From NCBI RefSeq assembly GCF_021502725.1, contig NZ_JAKFFS010000006.1, positions 372,001 to 436,000 of the forward strand: a stretch of 64,000 bases of DNA, written 5' to 3'. A program made the translations under genes and the position numbers. Origin of the DNA: Dyadobacter sp. CY345. Lineage in GTDB: Bacteria > Bacteroidota > Bacteroidia > Cytophagales > Spirosomataceae. The notes below the pieces were generated by a model that was given only the letters and a program-made list of their open reading frames with translations, was not told where the DNA came from and made no database searches. This document shows, piece after piece, positions 51,574-60,258 of this stretch (its first letter is position 1; each line of letters opens with the position of its first letter).

Positions 51574-54354
51574 ATGACCGTACTCTCCAAACCATTTAAT
51601 ACAGACAATGCTATTGAAGTAAAACGCCTGGAAATGGCTTTGGACGCAGCATGCATAGGAACCTGGGATTTTGATCCGGATAAAAAAACCTTCCGGTTTT
51701 GTGAACGGTTCAAAGCCATTTTTGATTACTCTTTTGAAGATGCTGTTGAAGTGGATACTATCCTGTCCCGTATTCACACCGACGATCGCGACCTGGTGCT
51801 GGGGAGTGTGAAAAGTGCTCTGGATTCTGCTACTGATGGACAATTTGATGTTGAGTTTCGCACCTTTAACAGAAAAGATGAAATTCGCTGGGTTAATCTT
51901 AAAGGCCAGGCGCTGAGGAATGACGTAGATAAGGTTTTTCTGCTCTCAGGTATTGCATTAAATATAACAGCCAATGCTTTGATCAAACAGCGATTAACCT
52001 TAAACGAGGAACGTTTTAGAAGTCTTATTGAGGAAGCGTCCATGGCAACATGCCTTTTTGTCGGGCCCGAAATGAGGATTGAAATAGCCAATGATATAAT
52101 GATTGGCTATTGGGGGAAGGATAAATCCATTCTTGGCAAACCGTTGCTGGATGCAATCCCTGAATTACGTGGGCAGGCATTTCCTAAAATTCTTGATGAT
52201 ATTTACAAGAGCGGGGAAATTTTTACCGCGACTAATATGTCCGCCCTCCTCGAAGTTGACGGTGTGCTCAAAGAATATTTCTACGACTTTACCTACAAGC
52301 CGCTTCGTAACGAGAAAGGAGAAATATATGCGATCATGGATACTGCGATCGACGTTACGGATAAAGTAGTGGCACTTAAAAGTCTGGAATCAAGTGAGGC
52401 CAAATTACGGTCTGTCATTGCAACAGCTCCTGCGGCGATAGGCCTTTTCGTAAGCAGGGATCTGGTTATCGAAATGCCAAACCAAGCTTTTATAGACATT
52501 GTCGGCAAGGGTCCTGATATCGTGGGAAAGCCATTAAGAGAAGTTATGCCAGAGCTGGAAAGTCAGGCATATTTACAGATTCTTGATGATGTGTTCACTT
52601 CCGGAAAAATGTATCAAAGTTTTGGTACACAAGTAGATATCGTTCAGCACGGTATAATGTCACATAATTTTTATAACATCACGTACACACCACTTTTGGA
52701 TGCCAGCGGCGAAGTTTATGCCATTCTTGACATTGCAATTGACGTGACGGAGCGAATGGAAGCAGAACAGCAAATTGAGCAAAGTCAGCAGCAATTACTC
52801 GCACTTTTTGAACAGTCTCCCGTTGGTATTGCAATTATTGACAAGAATAATCTCGTGTTTACTATGGCCAATCGATTTTACAGCGAGTTGGTCGGGAAGC
52901 AACCGGAGGAAATCATCGGCAAGTCATTACTTGAAGCAATTCCTGAATTGACCGGACAAGGCTTTGATGATTTGCTCAACCACGTTGTTAAGACTGAAAC
53001 TTCCGTCAAGTTTACCGAACTCCCCATTACTATTTTGCGTAACTCGGTCCAGGAAAAAATTTATATCGATTTTGTTTATCAGCCAAAACGGGATATAGAC
53101 AATGTTGTTTCCGGAATTCTTGTTGTCGTGACGGACATGACGGAACAAGTACTCGCCCGTCAAAAAATTCAGGAAGCGGAAATTGGACTCAGGGGCGCGG
53201 TTGAGCTGGCAAATCTGGGTACCTGGCAGATCGACCTGAACACCAGAATTTTAGATTATTCGCCACGGCTCCGACAATGGTTTGGCATTGGGGAAGATGA
53301 AATTGTGACGGTTGAAAGGGCATATGAACCCATTCGTGAATCCGATCGCCCGTTGATTAAAGCCGCTATCAATAAAGCCATCGCGCCGGACTCAGATGGA
53401 ATATATGATGTCGAATATGTGATTGAAGCTGAAAAAACGGGTAGACAGAGGATTCTGCATGCACAGGGCAAAACTTATTTTAATGAAAATGGTGACCCTG
53501 TCAGAATCACCGGATCGGCGCAGGATGTTACGGAACAACGTCAGGTTCAGCTGGCCTTGGAAGAGCTCGTCAGAGAGCGCACAGAAGAGCTCGAAATTAA
53601 AAATGAGGAGCTCGCAAAGTCTAATATACTGCTCACCCATTCCAATGAAAATTTGCAGCAGTTTGCTTACGTGGCCTCTCATGATTTGCAGGAACCGCTG
53701 AGGAAAATACAATCCTTCGGAGACCTTTTGAAAAAACGATTTGCGAACGATCTTGGCGCTGGCGCCGAGTATCTGGATAGAATGCAAGGTGCTGCAAAAC
53801 GTATGTCCTTTCTAATTGAAGACTTGCTGGCTTTCTCGCGGGTATCCACCCAGCGCGACACAACCAGCCAGGTTTCACTAAATAAAACGGTTAAATCGGT
53901 ATTAAACGACCTGGAACTGGTCATTCATGAAACTGGCGCACAAATTCATATAGGAGAATTACCCACTATCCCGGGAGACGTATTACAGCTGGGACAGCTA
54001 TTTCAAAATCTCATCAGCAACGCAATCAAATTCCACAAACCGGGCACTGCGCCTGTTGTTAAAATAACTTCTGAAATTGTAAAAGCGCAGGACTGGCCTT
54101 TAACATCCAGACCACTAAAAATGGCAGCTGCTTATTATCGGATTAATATTATCGATCAAGGCATTGGATTTGACAGCAAGTACACCGACAGGATTTTCCA
54201 GATTTTCCAAAGACTGCATGGAAAAACAGAATATGCCGGAACGGGTATAGGTCTGGCGATTTGTGAGAAAGTTGTCACCAATCATGGCGGTGTTATCTCA
54301 GCAAACAGCGAGTTAGGAGTTGGTTCTGTTTTTAGTGTATTTTTACCGGCCTAA
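51574..54354 (+). CDS. Multi-PAS sensor histidine kinase
   Basis: A 926-residue cytoplasmic sensor kinase without TM segments. About five PAS domains occupy residues ~15-650 (PAS_3-type at the two ends and three PAS_4-type modules with repeated IIGKSLLEAIPELTGQ-like elements), then a coiled coil (LVRERTEELEIKNEELAKS), HisKA with the phospho-acceptor H703 in ASHDLQEPLRK, and an HATPase_c domain with N box QNLISNAIKFH, G1 IIDQGIGFD and G2 GTGIGLAICEK. No response regulator is adjacent, so its partner is elsewhere. The input signal is unknown. Confidence 0.95.
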   Translation: MTVLSKPFNTDNAIEVKRLEMALDAACIGTWDFDPDKKTFRFCERFKAIFDYSFEDAVEVDTILSRIHTDDRDLVLGSVKSALDSATDGQFDVEFRTFNRKDEIRWVNLKGQALRNDVDKVFLLSGIALNITANALIKQRLTLNEERFRSLIEEASMATCLFVGPEMRIEIANDIMIGYWGKDKSILGKPLLDAIPELRGQAFPKILDDIYKSGEIFTATNMSALLEVDGVLKEYFYDFTYKPLRNEKGEIYAIMDTAIDVTDKVVALKSLESSEAKLRSVIATAPAAIGLFVSRDLVIEMPNQAFIDIVGKGPDIVGKPLREVMPELESQAYLQILDDVFTSGKMYQSFGTQVDIVQHGIMSHNFYNITYTPLLDASGEVYAILDIAIDVTERMEAEQQIEQSQQQLLALFEQSPVGIAIIDKNNLVFTMANRFYSELVGKQPEEIIGKSLLEAIPELTGQGFDDLLNHVVKTETSVKFTELPITILRNSVQEKIYIDFVYQPKRDIDNVVSGILVVVTDMTEQVLARQKIQEAEIGLRGAVELANLGTWQIDLNTRILDYSPRLRQWFGIGEDEIVTVERAYEPIRESDRPLIKAAINKAIAPDSDGIYDVEYVIEAEKTGRQRILHAQGKTYFNENGDPVRITGSAQDVTEQRQVQLALEELVRERTEELEIKNEELAKSNILLTHSNENLQQFAYVASHDLQEPLRKIQSFGDLLKKRFANDLGAGAEYLDRMQGAAKRMSFLIEDLLAFSRVSTQRDTTSQVSLNKTVKSVLNDLELVIHETGAQIHIGELPTIPGDVLQLGQLFQNLISNAIKFHKPGTAPVVKITSEIVKAQDWPLTSRPLKMAAAYYRINIIDQGIGFDSKYTDRIFQIFQRLHGKTEYAGTGIGLAICEKVVTNHGGVISANSELGVGSVFSVFLPA

Positions 54355-54578
54355 GTTTTAAATGCTGGTTAACATTTCCACGAGCTTCCTAAAGAAAAAA
54401 GTCATAACTAACAGAAACCGAAAAAAACTTCATCTGCCTATTTCCGTTCTCTATCATTAATATCCTGAACTTCGTCGAAAACGATTTAATTGTTGGCCGT
54501 CATTACAGTAATTTCATAACATAAATCAGCGCAAAAGCTGATTGACCAATATGTTATTTAAATCTAAAAATAGAAATA

Positions 54579-54860
54579 ATGGAAACTTCACGAAACGAAT
54601 TTCTTTGGAGAAAAGCTAAAAAACGCGCAGCATTTAAAGTACACCTTCGCACCTACGCCTTGGTTATCGGTGGCCTATGGATCATTTACGGCTTAACGAC
54701 CCAACAGCAATGGGGACATCACTCCTATCCATGGCCAATCTGGCCAATGTTTGGCTGGGGAATTGGATTACTGTCGCATTATCTGTCCGCTTATGGGAAT
54801 TACAACCCAAAGCAATCCGTTGAAATTGAGTACGAAAAACTTTTGCGTGAAGAAAAATAA
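54579..54860 (+). CDS. 2TM-domain protein
   Basis: A 93-residue protein that matches the 2TM-domain family: charged N-terminal helix (FLWRKAKKRAAFKVHLRTY), TM near residues 28-44, a short loop rich in aromatic residues (HHSYPWPIWPMFGWGIG) and a second TM near 54-68, then an acidic tail. The domain is often found in small proteins near or fused to sensor kinases and LytTR regulators in Bacteroidota. Here it follows the kinase gene by 224 bp. Function is unknown. Confidence 0.85.
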   Translation: METSRNEFLWRKAKKRAAFKVHLRTYALVIGGLWIIYGLTTQQQWGHHSYPWPIWPMFGWGIGLLSHYLSAYGNYNPKQSVEIEYEKLLREEK

Positions 54861-54883
54861 ATAAAGTATATCATCTTTGTCCC

Positions 54884-54906
54884 GGCCTGGCAATCAATGT
54901 CAGGCC
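54884..54906. terminator. Weak hairpin after the 2TM gene
   Basis: ggcctg and caggcc pair around an 11-base loop, 23 bp after the stop, followed by atcctgtttt. The T tract is short. Confidence 0.35.
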
Positions 54907-55065
54907 ATCCTGTTTTCAAGATTAACCCGAAAATTAAAGCACGCCATTTTTTGAGAACTCCCAAAGACGCTTCAATCCTGCGCATGATTTAAAAACACTC
55001 CTGCTTTTTTCAGTAATTTGAGCGTTAGGTCGGCTTTCAATCTGTTAAACAGTTTTAATTAAATA

Positions 55066-57036
55066 ATGAAAAGAATATTTTTACTCCTGCTCCTTCTTTC
55101 CGGAACCAGCAGTTTTGCGCAGTTAAAATTAGCACGCCTTTTTTCAGATCATGTGGTGCTTCAAAGACAAAAATCAATACCGGTCTGGGGCTGGACAACA
55201 CCCAAAGAAACGGTAACAGTGACGTTGGCAGGACAAACTCAAAAATCAAAAGCTGATGCATCCGGCAAATGGATTGTCCGTTTCTCGCCTCTCGAAGCAG
55301 GTGGGCCTTACCAGATAAATGCATCCGGGAAATCCGGGAAAGTAAACGTTGAAGATGTTCTTATCGGCGAGGTATGGCTGTGTTCTGGCCAGTCGAATAT
55401 GGAGTTTAAAGTCCAGCAGGCGGATCATTTTACAGAAGAAAAAAAGAATGCAGATTTCCCAAAAATCCGTCACTTCAACGTGGATCATGAGGTAACGCTG
55501 GAAGTTCAGAAAGATCTTAAAAACGGATCGTGGCAAATTGCATCACCTGAAACCGTGGGAAATTTTTCGGCTATCGGTTTCTTTTTTGCCAGAGAATTAT
55601 ATCAAAAATTAAATGTTCCGATAGGTATCCTGCACAGTTCCTGGGGTGGCTCTCAGCTAGAAGGCTGGATCAGCAAAGAGGGAATGTTAAGCAATGATGA
55701 GTTGAAAAATTATGCAGAAAATTTCCCGAAATCGTGGGAAGAGGCTGATGCACAACTCGATGCAAAATTAAGAAAACAACTTTTCAAAGACTCCCAGATT
55801 AACCCGTCTGCCGCTGACGAAGCAAAATATCCGGAAGCGGATTATGACTTTTCAAAATGGACCAAAGCAGACAGCCCGATCGGACAATGGGACTGGAAAG
55901 GTATCTGGGCATTTCGTGGCAATGGGTATATGGCCAGAACGATTACAATACCCGACGACTTTATTAACAAAAAAACAGTTTTAGCACTCGCAGAAAATGA
56001 TAGTCATAATGCTATTTTTATAAACGGAAAATTGATAACCGAGGGACTAATCAAGGGTGTCAGAAAAATCGAAATTCCAGCGAATGCTTGGAGAACCGGC
56101 GAGAATAAGCTCGTTATCAAATTCGGAAACATGATCGCGACGCCTTGGTATGGACTCGGACTTATAGGATCAGCCGACGATTTATATATCGGAACTGAAA
56201 AGCAGAAAATCAGCCTAGCCAACGATTGGTACCTGATGCCTTCGTTTTCAGATAAACACACTTATGTTCATTCAAGTAATAATGTCGGCACAACGATCTA
56301 TAACGCAATGATCGCACCGCTGGTACCGTTTGCCATCCGTGGAAATTTATGGTACCAAGGCGAAACCAATACCGGCCGCGCGTATCAGTATCGTCAGAGC
56401 TTTCCGTTACTGATTCAGGACTGGCGTAACAAATGGAGTGTCGATGGAAAACCAGGCGACGAGTCATTTTACTTCGTGCAGCTGTCCAGTTATGGACCAG
56501 ACCAGGATAGCAACAAAGGAAGTGGATGGGCAGAACTTCGCGAAGCACAAACGATGGCTTTAAAATTGCCCAAAACAGGTATGGCTGTTACTACAGATGT
56601 AGGGAATCCTAAAGATATTCACCCCACAAACAAACAGGATGTCGCGCACAGACTGGCTACAAACGCGTTGAAGCTGGATTATGGACAAAATATGGAGTAT
56701 AGCTCGCCACTGTACGACACGGTTACTTTCAGTGAAGGAAAAGCTACCGTAAGTTTTAAATTTGCCGGAAGCGGGCTGATCGTAAAAGATAAATACGGAT
56801 ACTTGAAAGGGTTTGAAATTGCGGGAGAGGATAAGATCTTTTATTATGCCAAAGCTGAAATCCTTGGAAACACAGTTATTGTTTATCATCCGAAAGGTGT
56901 GAAACCAGCTTCTGTACGTTACGCGTGGTCAGACGCTCCGGTAGAAGCCAATCTCTACAATTCCGAAGAGTTTCCGGCAAGTCCATTCCGTACAGATAGA
57001 TGGCCCGGGATAACCGTAGGGAAGAAATTCGAGTAG
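55066..57036 (+). CDS. Sialate O-acetylesterase (SGNH/GDSL hydrolase)
   Basis: A 656-residue exported enzyme with a signal peptide ending near SSFAQ. The SGNH nucleophile block GEVWLCSGQSNMEF places Ser110; the catalytic DxxH-type pair is D517/H519 in DIHPTNKQDVAHRL. A beta-sandwich insertion (about 270-385, SLANDWYLMP nearby) is normal for this family. It removes O-acetyl groups from sialic acids or other carbohydrate esters in the periplasm or at the surface. There is no other sialic-acid gene here, so a plant-polysaccharide acetylesterase is equally possible. The gene ends at a large palindromic element. Confidence 0.9.
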   Translation: MKRIFLLLLLLSGTSSFAQLKLARLFSDHVVLQRQKSIPVWGWTTPKETVTVTLAGQTQKSKADASGKWIVRFSPLEAGGPYQINASGKSGKVNVEDVLIGEVWLCSGQSNMEFKVQQADHFTEEKKNADFPKIRHFNVDHEVTLEVQKDLKNGSWQIASPETVGNFSAIGFFFARELYQKLNVPIGILHSSWGGSQLEGWISKEGMLSNDELKNYAENFPKSWEEADAQLDAKLRKQLFKDSQINPSAADEAKYPEADYDFSKWTKADSPIGQWDWKGIWAFRGNGYMARTITIPDDFINKKTVLALAENDSHNAIFINGKLITEGLIKGVRKIEIPANAWRTGENKLVIKFGNMIATPWYGLGLIGSADDLYIGTEKQKISLANDWYLMPSFSDKHTYVHSSNNVGTTIYNAMIAPLVPFAIRGNLWYQGETNTGRAYQYRQSFPLLIQDWRNKWSVDGKPGDESFYFVQLSSYGPDQDSNKGSGWAELREAQTMALKLPKTGMAVTTDVGNPKDIHPTNKQDVAHRLATNALKLDYGQNMEYSSPLYDTVTFSEGKATVSFKFAGSGLIVKDKYGYLKGFEIAGEDKIFYYAKAEILGNTVIVYHPKGVKPASVRYAWSDAPVEANLYNSEEFPASPFRTDRWPGITVGKKFE

Positions 57037-57042
57037 CTTTTA

Positions 57043-57133
57043 TTTTCACGCGAAGCAGGTAAGTTAGGGCAAAGGACGCAGAGAAACCTCTCCGCGCCCT
57101 TTGCCCTAACGTTTTTGCTTTGCGCGAAATAAA
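57043..57133. repeat. Large nested palindrome between convergent genes
   Basis: Nested arms: cgcgaagca (57049-57057) with tgctttgcgcg (57116-57126), gttagggcaaagg (57063-57075) with ccctttgccctaac (57097-57110), and a central cgcagag/ctctccgcg. The 84-bp element is GC-rich against its surroundings. It may act as a bidirectional terminator and resembles the dispersed 'cgcaaagg' palindromic repeats seen in many bacterial genomes. Confidence 0.65.
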
Positions 57134-57134
57134 A

Positions 57135-58007
57135 TTATTCGCCGATTTGCCTCTTAAAAAACTTCCACGATTCTTCAAAAACATCGATATCAGTTAAGAA
57201 TTGATGTTTACCGTTGATCACTTTCAAGAGCGTAACCTCTGGCTGATTTTTCTTTTCATAGGTATATTTTTCGACGGTTATATCGTTGCTCGTATCAGCG
57301 TCCGGCATGATCGATTTCACAGGCTCACCTTTGTATCCGTCAAGTGAAGCCCAATATTTCAAGGACTCTTCCGTTGATCTCACCATGCCGAGCGTAACGC
57401 CAGGCGTCTTCACTTCGCCGCCATTGTAAGGATTTGTCATGTCCGCCGTTCCGTTAATAATCTGGATCGCAATAGGTTTCCTTGCTTCGCCACAATCCAT
57501 ATTATCCTGTGTTGGTAAATTTGCCACAATTGCGGATAACGCTTTAATTTTGTCCGGCATCGTAAGTCCCAACTTATAGGTCATATGCCCGCCACCTGAA
57601 AAACCTGTTGCAAAAACATGCTTTTCATTAATCTTGTAATTCTTTTTAAAATAGGAGATCATTTCTGAAAAGAAAGCTTCTTCATTGAAATTTTCTGTAT
57701 TCGTCACAGCCGTTGAAGCTTTTCTGCACTCGTTCCAGTAACGCTTGTATCCGGCAGGATATGCGATGATAAAATTTTCCGTCGCTGCCATAGCTTCCAG
57801 CTTTGTCGTTTTATCAAAAAGGCTTTGGGGATCACCGCCTGATCCGTGCATCGCAAAAATCAGACTTGCACCATTCGTTGATGCAGGTGGCTTTTTGAAA
57901 AAGAAAACCCGGTAATGGTTTTCAATCAATAAAGAATCTTTCATCATCTGTGCGTTAACAAAAACACACGGAGACAGCAACATTGTAAGAACCAGTTTTT
58001 TAAGCAT
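57135..58007 (-). CDS. Exported alpha/beta hydrolase (polyhydroxybutyrate depolymerase/feruloyl esterase type)
   Basis: A 290-residue esterase with signal peptide MLKKLVLTMLLSPCVFVNAQ. The alpha/beta hydrolase oxyanion block SLIFAMHGSGGDPQSLFDKT and nucleophile elbow ATGFSGGGHMTYKL (Ser in GFSGGG) are clear; a C-terminal IDGKHQFL-type region (VINGKHQFLTDID) carries the expected histidine. It resembles LpqC/PhaZ-type secreted esterases acting on esters such as polyhydroxyalkanoate or feruloyl groups. The frame opens seven codons earlier (58028), but ATG 58007 gives the shorter, standard signal peptide. Substrate is unknown. Confidence 0.85.
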   Translation of the reverse strand: MLKKLVLTMLLSPCVFVNAQMMKDSLLIENHYRVFFFKKPPASTNGASLIFAMHGSGGDPQSLFDKTTKLEAMAATENFIIAYPAGYKRYWNECRKASTAVTNTENFNEEAFFSEMISYFKKNYKINEKHVFATGFSGGGHMTYKLGLTMPDKIKALSAIVANLPTQDNMDCGEARKPIAIQIINGTADMTNPYNGGEVKTPGVTLGMVRSTEESLKYWASLDGYKGEPVKSIMPDADTSNDITVEKYTYEKKNQPEVTLLKVINGKHQFLTDIDVFEESWKFFKRQIGE

Positions 58008-58141
58008 TTTATCAGCAATTAATTTCATGTCCGTTCACTGAGGAAGTATCAGTTGCCGCCGAATATACTGATTCGGTCAGACTATTTCGCTTCGGCTATT
58101 ACATATGTTTCAGTCGAGGATAACCCAAACTGACGGAAACT

Positions 58142-58160
58142 TTCACCTTTTGAAGGTGAA
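58142..58160 (-). terminator. Short hairpin after the VOC gene
   Basis: ttcacctt and aaggtgaa form an 8-bp stem, 5 bp after the stop. The run of T residues behind it is short, so it is a weak terminator at best. Confidence 0.3.
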
Positions 58161-58164
58161 TTAG

Positions 58165-58548
58165 TTACTCTGTTTCCAGCACAGACAAAATATTACCAGC
58201 CGGATCGGTGAACCATGCGATCAATGGTCCGCCTCCACGAAAAATATCATCCTCATCCGTTTTCATATTCGGCATGTCATAACTTTCAAACTGAACGCCA
58301 GCTTTTTTGAGCTTTTCCACTGCCTGTTGGACATTAGGGACCGGGAAGTTAAGAATCGTGAATGTAGCGGGTGTATGATTCGGTTTTTCGTACACTATAA
58401 TATCATTTCCGCCATTGATGTGCAGCTGCAAAATATTCATTTCTTCATCATGGGTTACCTCCAATTGAAGCGTTTCTCCGTAAAACTGTTTTGCTTTTTC
58501 AATGTTATCCACTGAAAATCCACTAAAAGCTTTGGTATCTCTGAACAT
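58165..58548 (-). CDS. VOC-superfamily protein (glyoxalase/bleomycin-resistance fold)
   Basis: A 127-residue single-domain VOC protein: start FRDTKAFSGFSVDNIEKAKQ, LQLEVTHDEE, then DPAGNILSVLE at the end, with the paired beta-alpha-beta modules seen in the family. The metal-ligand pattern is partial, so an enzyme or a binding protein is possible. Start ATG 58548. The gene stands between the esterase and the unknown barrel-like protein. Confidence 0.88.
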   Translation of the reverse strand: MFRDTKAFSGFSVDNIEKAKQFYGETLQLEVTHDEEMNILQLHINGGNDIIVYEKPNHTPATFTILNFPVPNVQQAVEKLKKAGVQFESYDMPNMKTDEDDIFRGGGPLIAWFTDPAGNILSVLETE

Positions 58549-58688
58549 AACCTTTTTGTTTAAATATTAAAAATAAAGTGGTTACATGACCTCTTCAATT
58601 ACGCAATAAAATAGTTTTTACACAGCTTAAACGATGGATATGGAAAGATTCGCCGGTAGCTTAATGTAAAAAAATATTAGGAGATCAC

Positions 58689-58723
58689 AAAAAAATCCGG
58701 GAAAGTCATTCAGATTTTCCCGG
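58689..58723 (-). terminator. Intrinsic terminator of the 60.0-kb gene
   Basis: On the minus strand CCGGGAAA, eleven-base loop, TTTCCCGG then ATTTTTTTG, 28 bp after the stop. Confidence 0.85.
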
Positions 58724-58750
58724 AATCAATTTGCATAAAATACCGAACTT

Positions 58751-60016
58751 TCAAAACTGATAAGCAAGCAACAGGTAGAACCGCTGAGCCAGGGAATTAA
58801 GACCTTGGTAAGCAGACATCCCGTTTCCTCTTTCGTATCGTGCTTCCAAAGAATATTTTTTGATTGTGACGCCAACGCCTGCCAAAAGTCCTTGTTCATA
58901 CTTTCTGACACTTTCAAGTGCCTTACCTGTCGTCACACGCCCTTTATCTGAAAAAAAAGTCGTTTCAGTCCTGAAAGTATTCGACTCAGTAATGGCAATT
59001 CCATTCGAAATTCCAAGATTCAAATAAAGGTTTAGCTTCTGCGAAGGGATCTTGTAACGCAGAAAATTATTTAGTTTGAGGTAGCCAAAACCAATGGTAT
59101 AATCCGTAGAGCTGAAATCCTGATCGCTTACATATTCTTCCAGATGGTTTGATGTTTTGAAAGATGTAAAAAACAGTTCATTATATACCGACACTCTTTG
59201 CTTCGTACGTGGCAATATTAAATTTAAAAACACACCGCCAGCAACTTGACTCGACGACGGCAAAGAAGCAAGCAAATATCTATTACCACCCTCGCCTTTG
59301 AATCTAAGGTTGGTAACCGAAACTCCCGCCAGTACGCCAAATCTGGACACGATTTTTTCAGTGTTGAATATGGCAATATTTGCAGTAGGCTGGCATTCTT
59401 TATTGTAACTTTCAAACAATTTACTAATAGTCCTTTGCGAGTAAGTTACAAATTTCGTATTTGCTAACACGGAAGGACAATCCTGGAAATAATCCGCCAA
59501 TTGTTTTTTGAAGCCGTCGACTGTTACAATTCCAGACTGATTATCACGTTCTACACGGTATCTGTAATAAACCAGCCATTCGAATTTTTCACCTGACTTT
59601 ATATAAAAATGAGATTTACCGCTTGGGTCGTTAAAATAGTACAAACTTTTTGCTCCACCTGCCAAGACCATTAAAAATGCCGTATCTGACCGCATTTTTG
59701 TAGTCGCGACGCTTGGAAGTTCGCTGGTTTTGTCGCTGTTTTCATTGACCAAAATCTCCGCCCTTACGTAACTTTCCCCATGCACACCGAAACCATTCAG
59801 ATCGTCAAATCCGTATTTTTTTTCGGCTCCATCCTGTTGACTTTTAAAATAGATTTTCTCCGGATTTTTTGACCAGTTTAAATATTCAATGAATCCGTTG
59901 ATCGTATCATTCTTTGCAGAGATCACATATCCTGGTTCATAATTTTTTTGTGCAAAAAGTGGGTTGCAAAACAGCGAAAGCACCACACTACAAATCGAAA
60001 ATAAATGGTATTTCAT
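58751..60016 (-). CDS. Exported protein of unknown function with C-terminal outer-membrane barrel character
   Basis: A 421-residue protein with signal peptide MKYHLFSICSVVLSLFCNPLFAQ. The first ~160 residues (GYVISAKNDTINGFIEYLNW; KIYFKSQQDGAEKKYGFDDL) resemble a beta-rich N-terminal domain common in Bacteroidota. The rest alternates hydrophobic strands (RFGVLAGVSVTNLRF; LYLNLGISNGIAITE; YLLLAYQF at the end) and ends in an aromatic residue, a pattern of outer-membrane barrels. No named family recognised. It is monocistronic with its own terminator. Confidence 0.75.
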   Translation of the reverse strand: MKYHLFSICSVVLSLFCNPLFAQKNYEPGYVISAKNDTINGFIEYLNWSKNPEKIYFKSQQDGAEKKYGFDDLNGFGVHGESYVRAEILVNENSDKTSELPSVATTKMRSDTAFLMVLAGGAKSLYYFNDPSGKSHFYIKSGEKFEWLVYYRYRVERDNQSGIVTVDGFKKQLADYFQDCPSVLANTKFVTYSQRTISKLFESYNKECQPTANIAIFNTEKIVSRFGVLAGVSVTNLRFKGEGGNRYLLASLPSSSQVAGGVFLNLILPRTKQRVSVYNELFFTSFKTSNHLEEYVSDQDFSSTDYTIGFGYLKLNNFLRYKIPSQKLNLYLNLGISNGIAITESNTFRTETTFFSDKGRVTTGKALESVRKYEQGLLAGVGVTIKKYSLEARYERGNGMSAYQGLNSLAQRFYLLLAYQF

Positions 60017-60258
60017 TAAGTTGAGGTTATATTGAGACTAAATGAGAGGTATATCAATTGTAATATACTTATTTTATCTAAATGTATAAAAGAGGTGACT
60101 AAATCTTCTTTGCAGATTTGCGCAATCCATTCTGATGAGAAAGCTGGTTCCTCGATAACTATTTAATTACCAATTGATAAATTAAAAATGAGTTTTGTAC
60201 GCTAACAGAGTACATTTACCTACAAATCACCAAGTTTGTAGAAAATTCATCCGGACTT

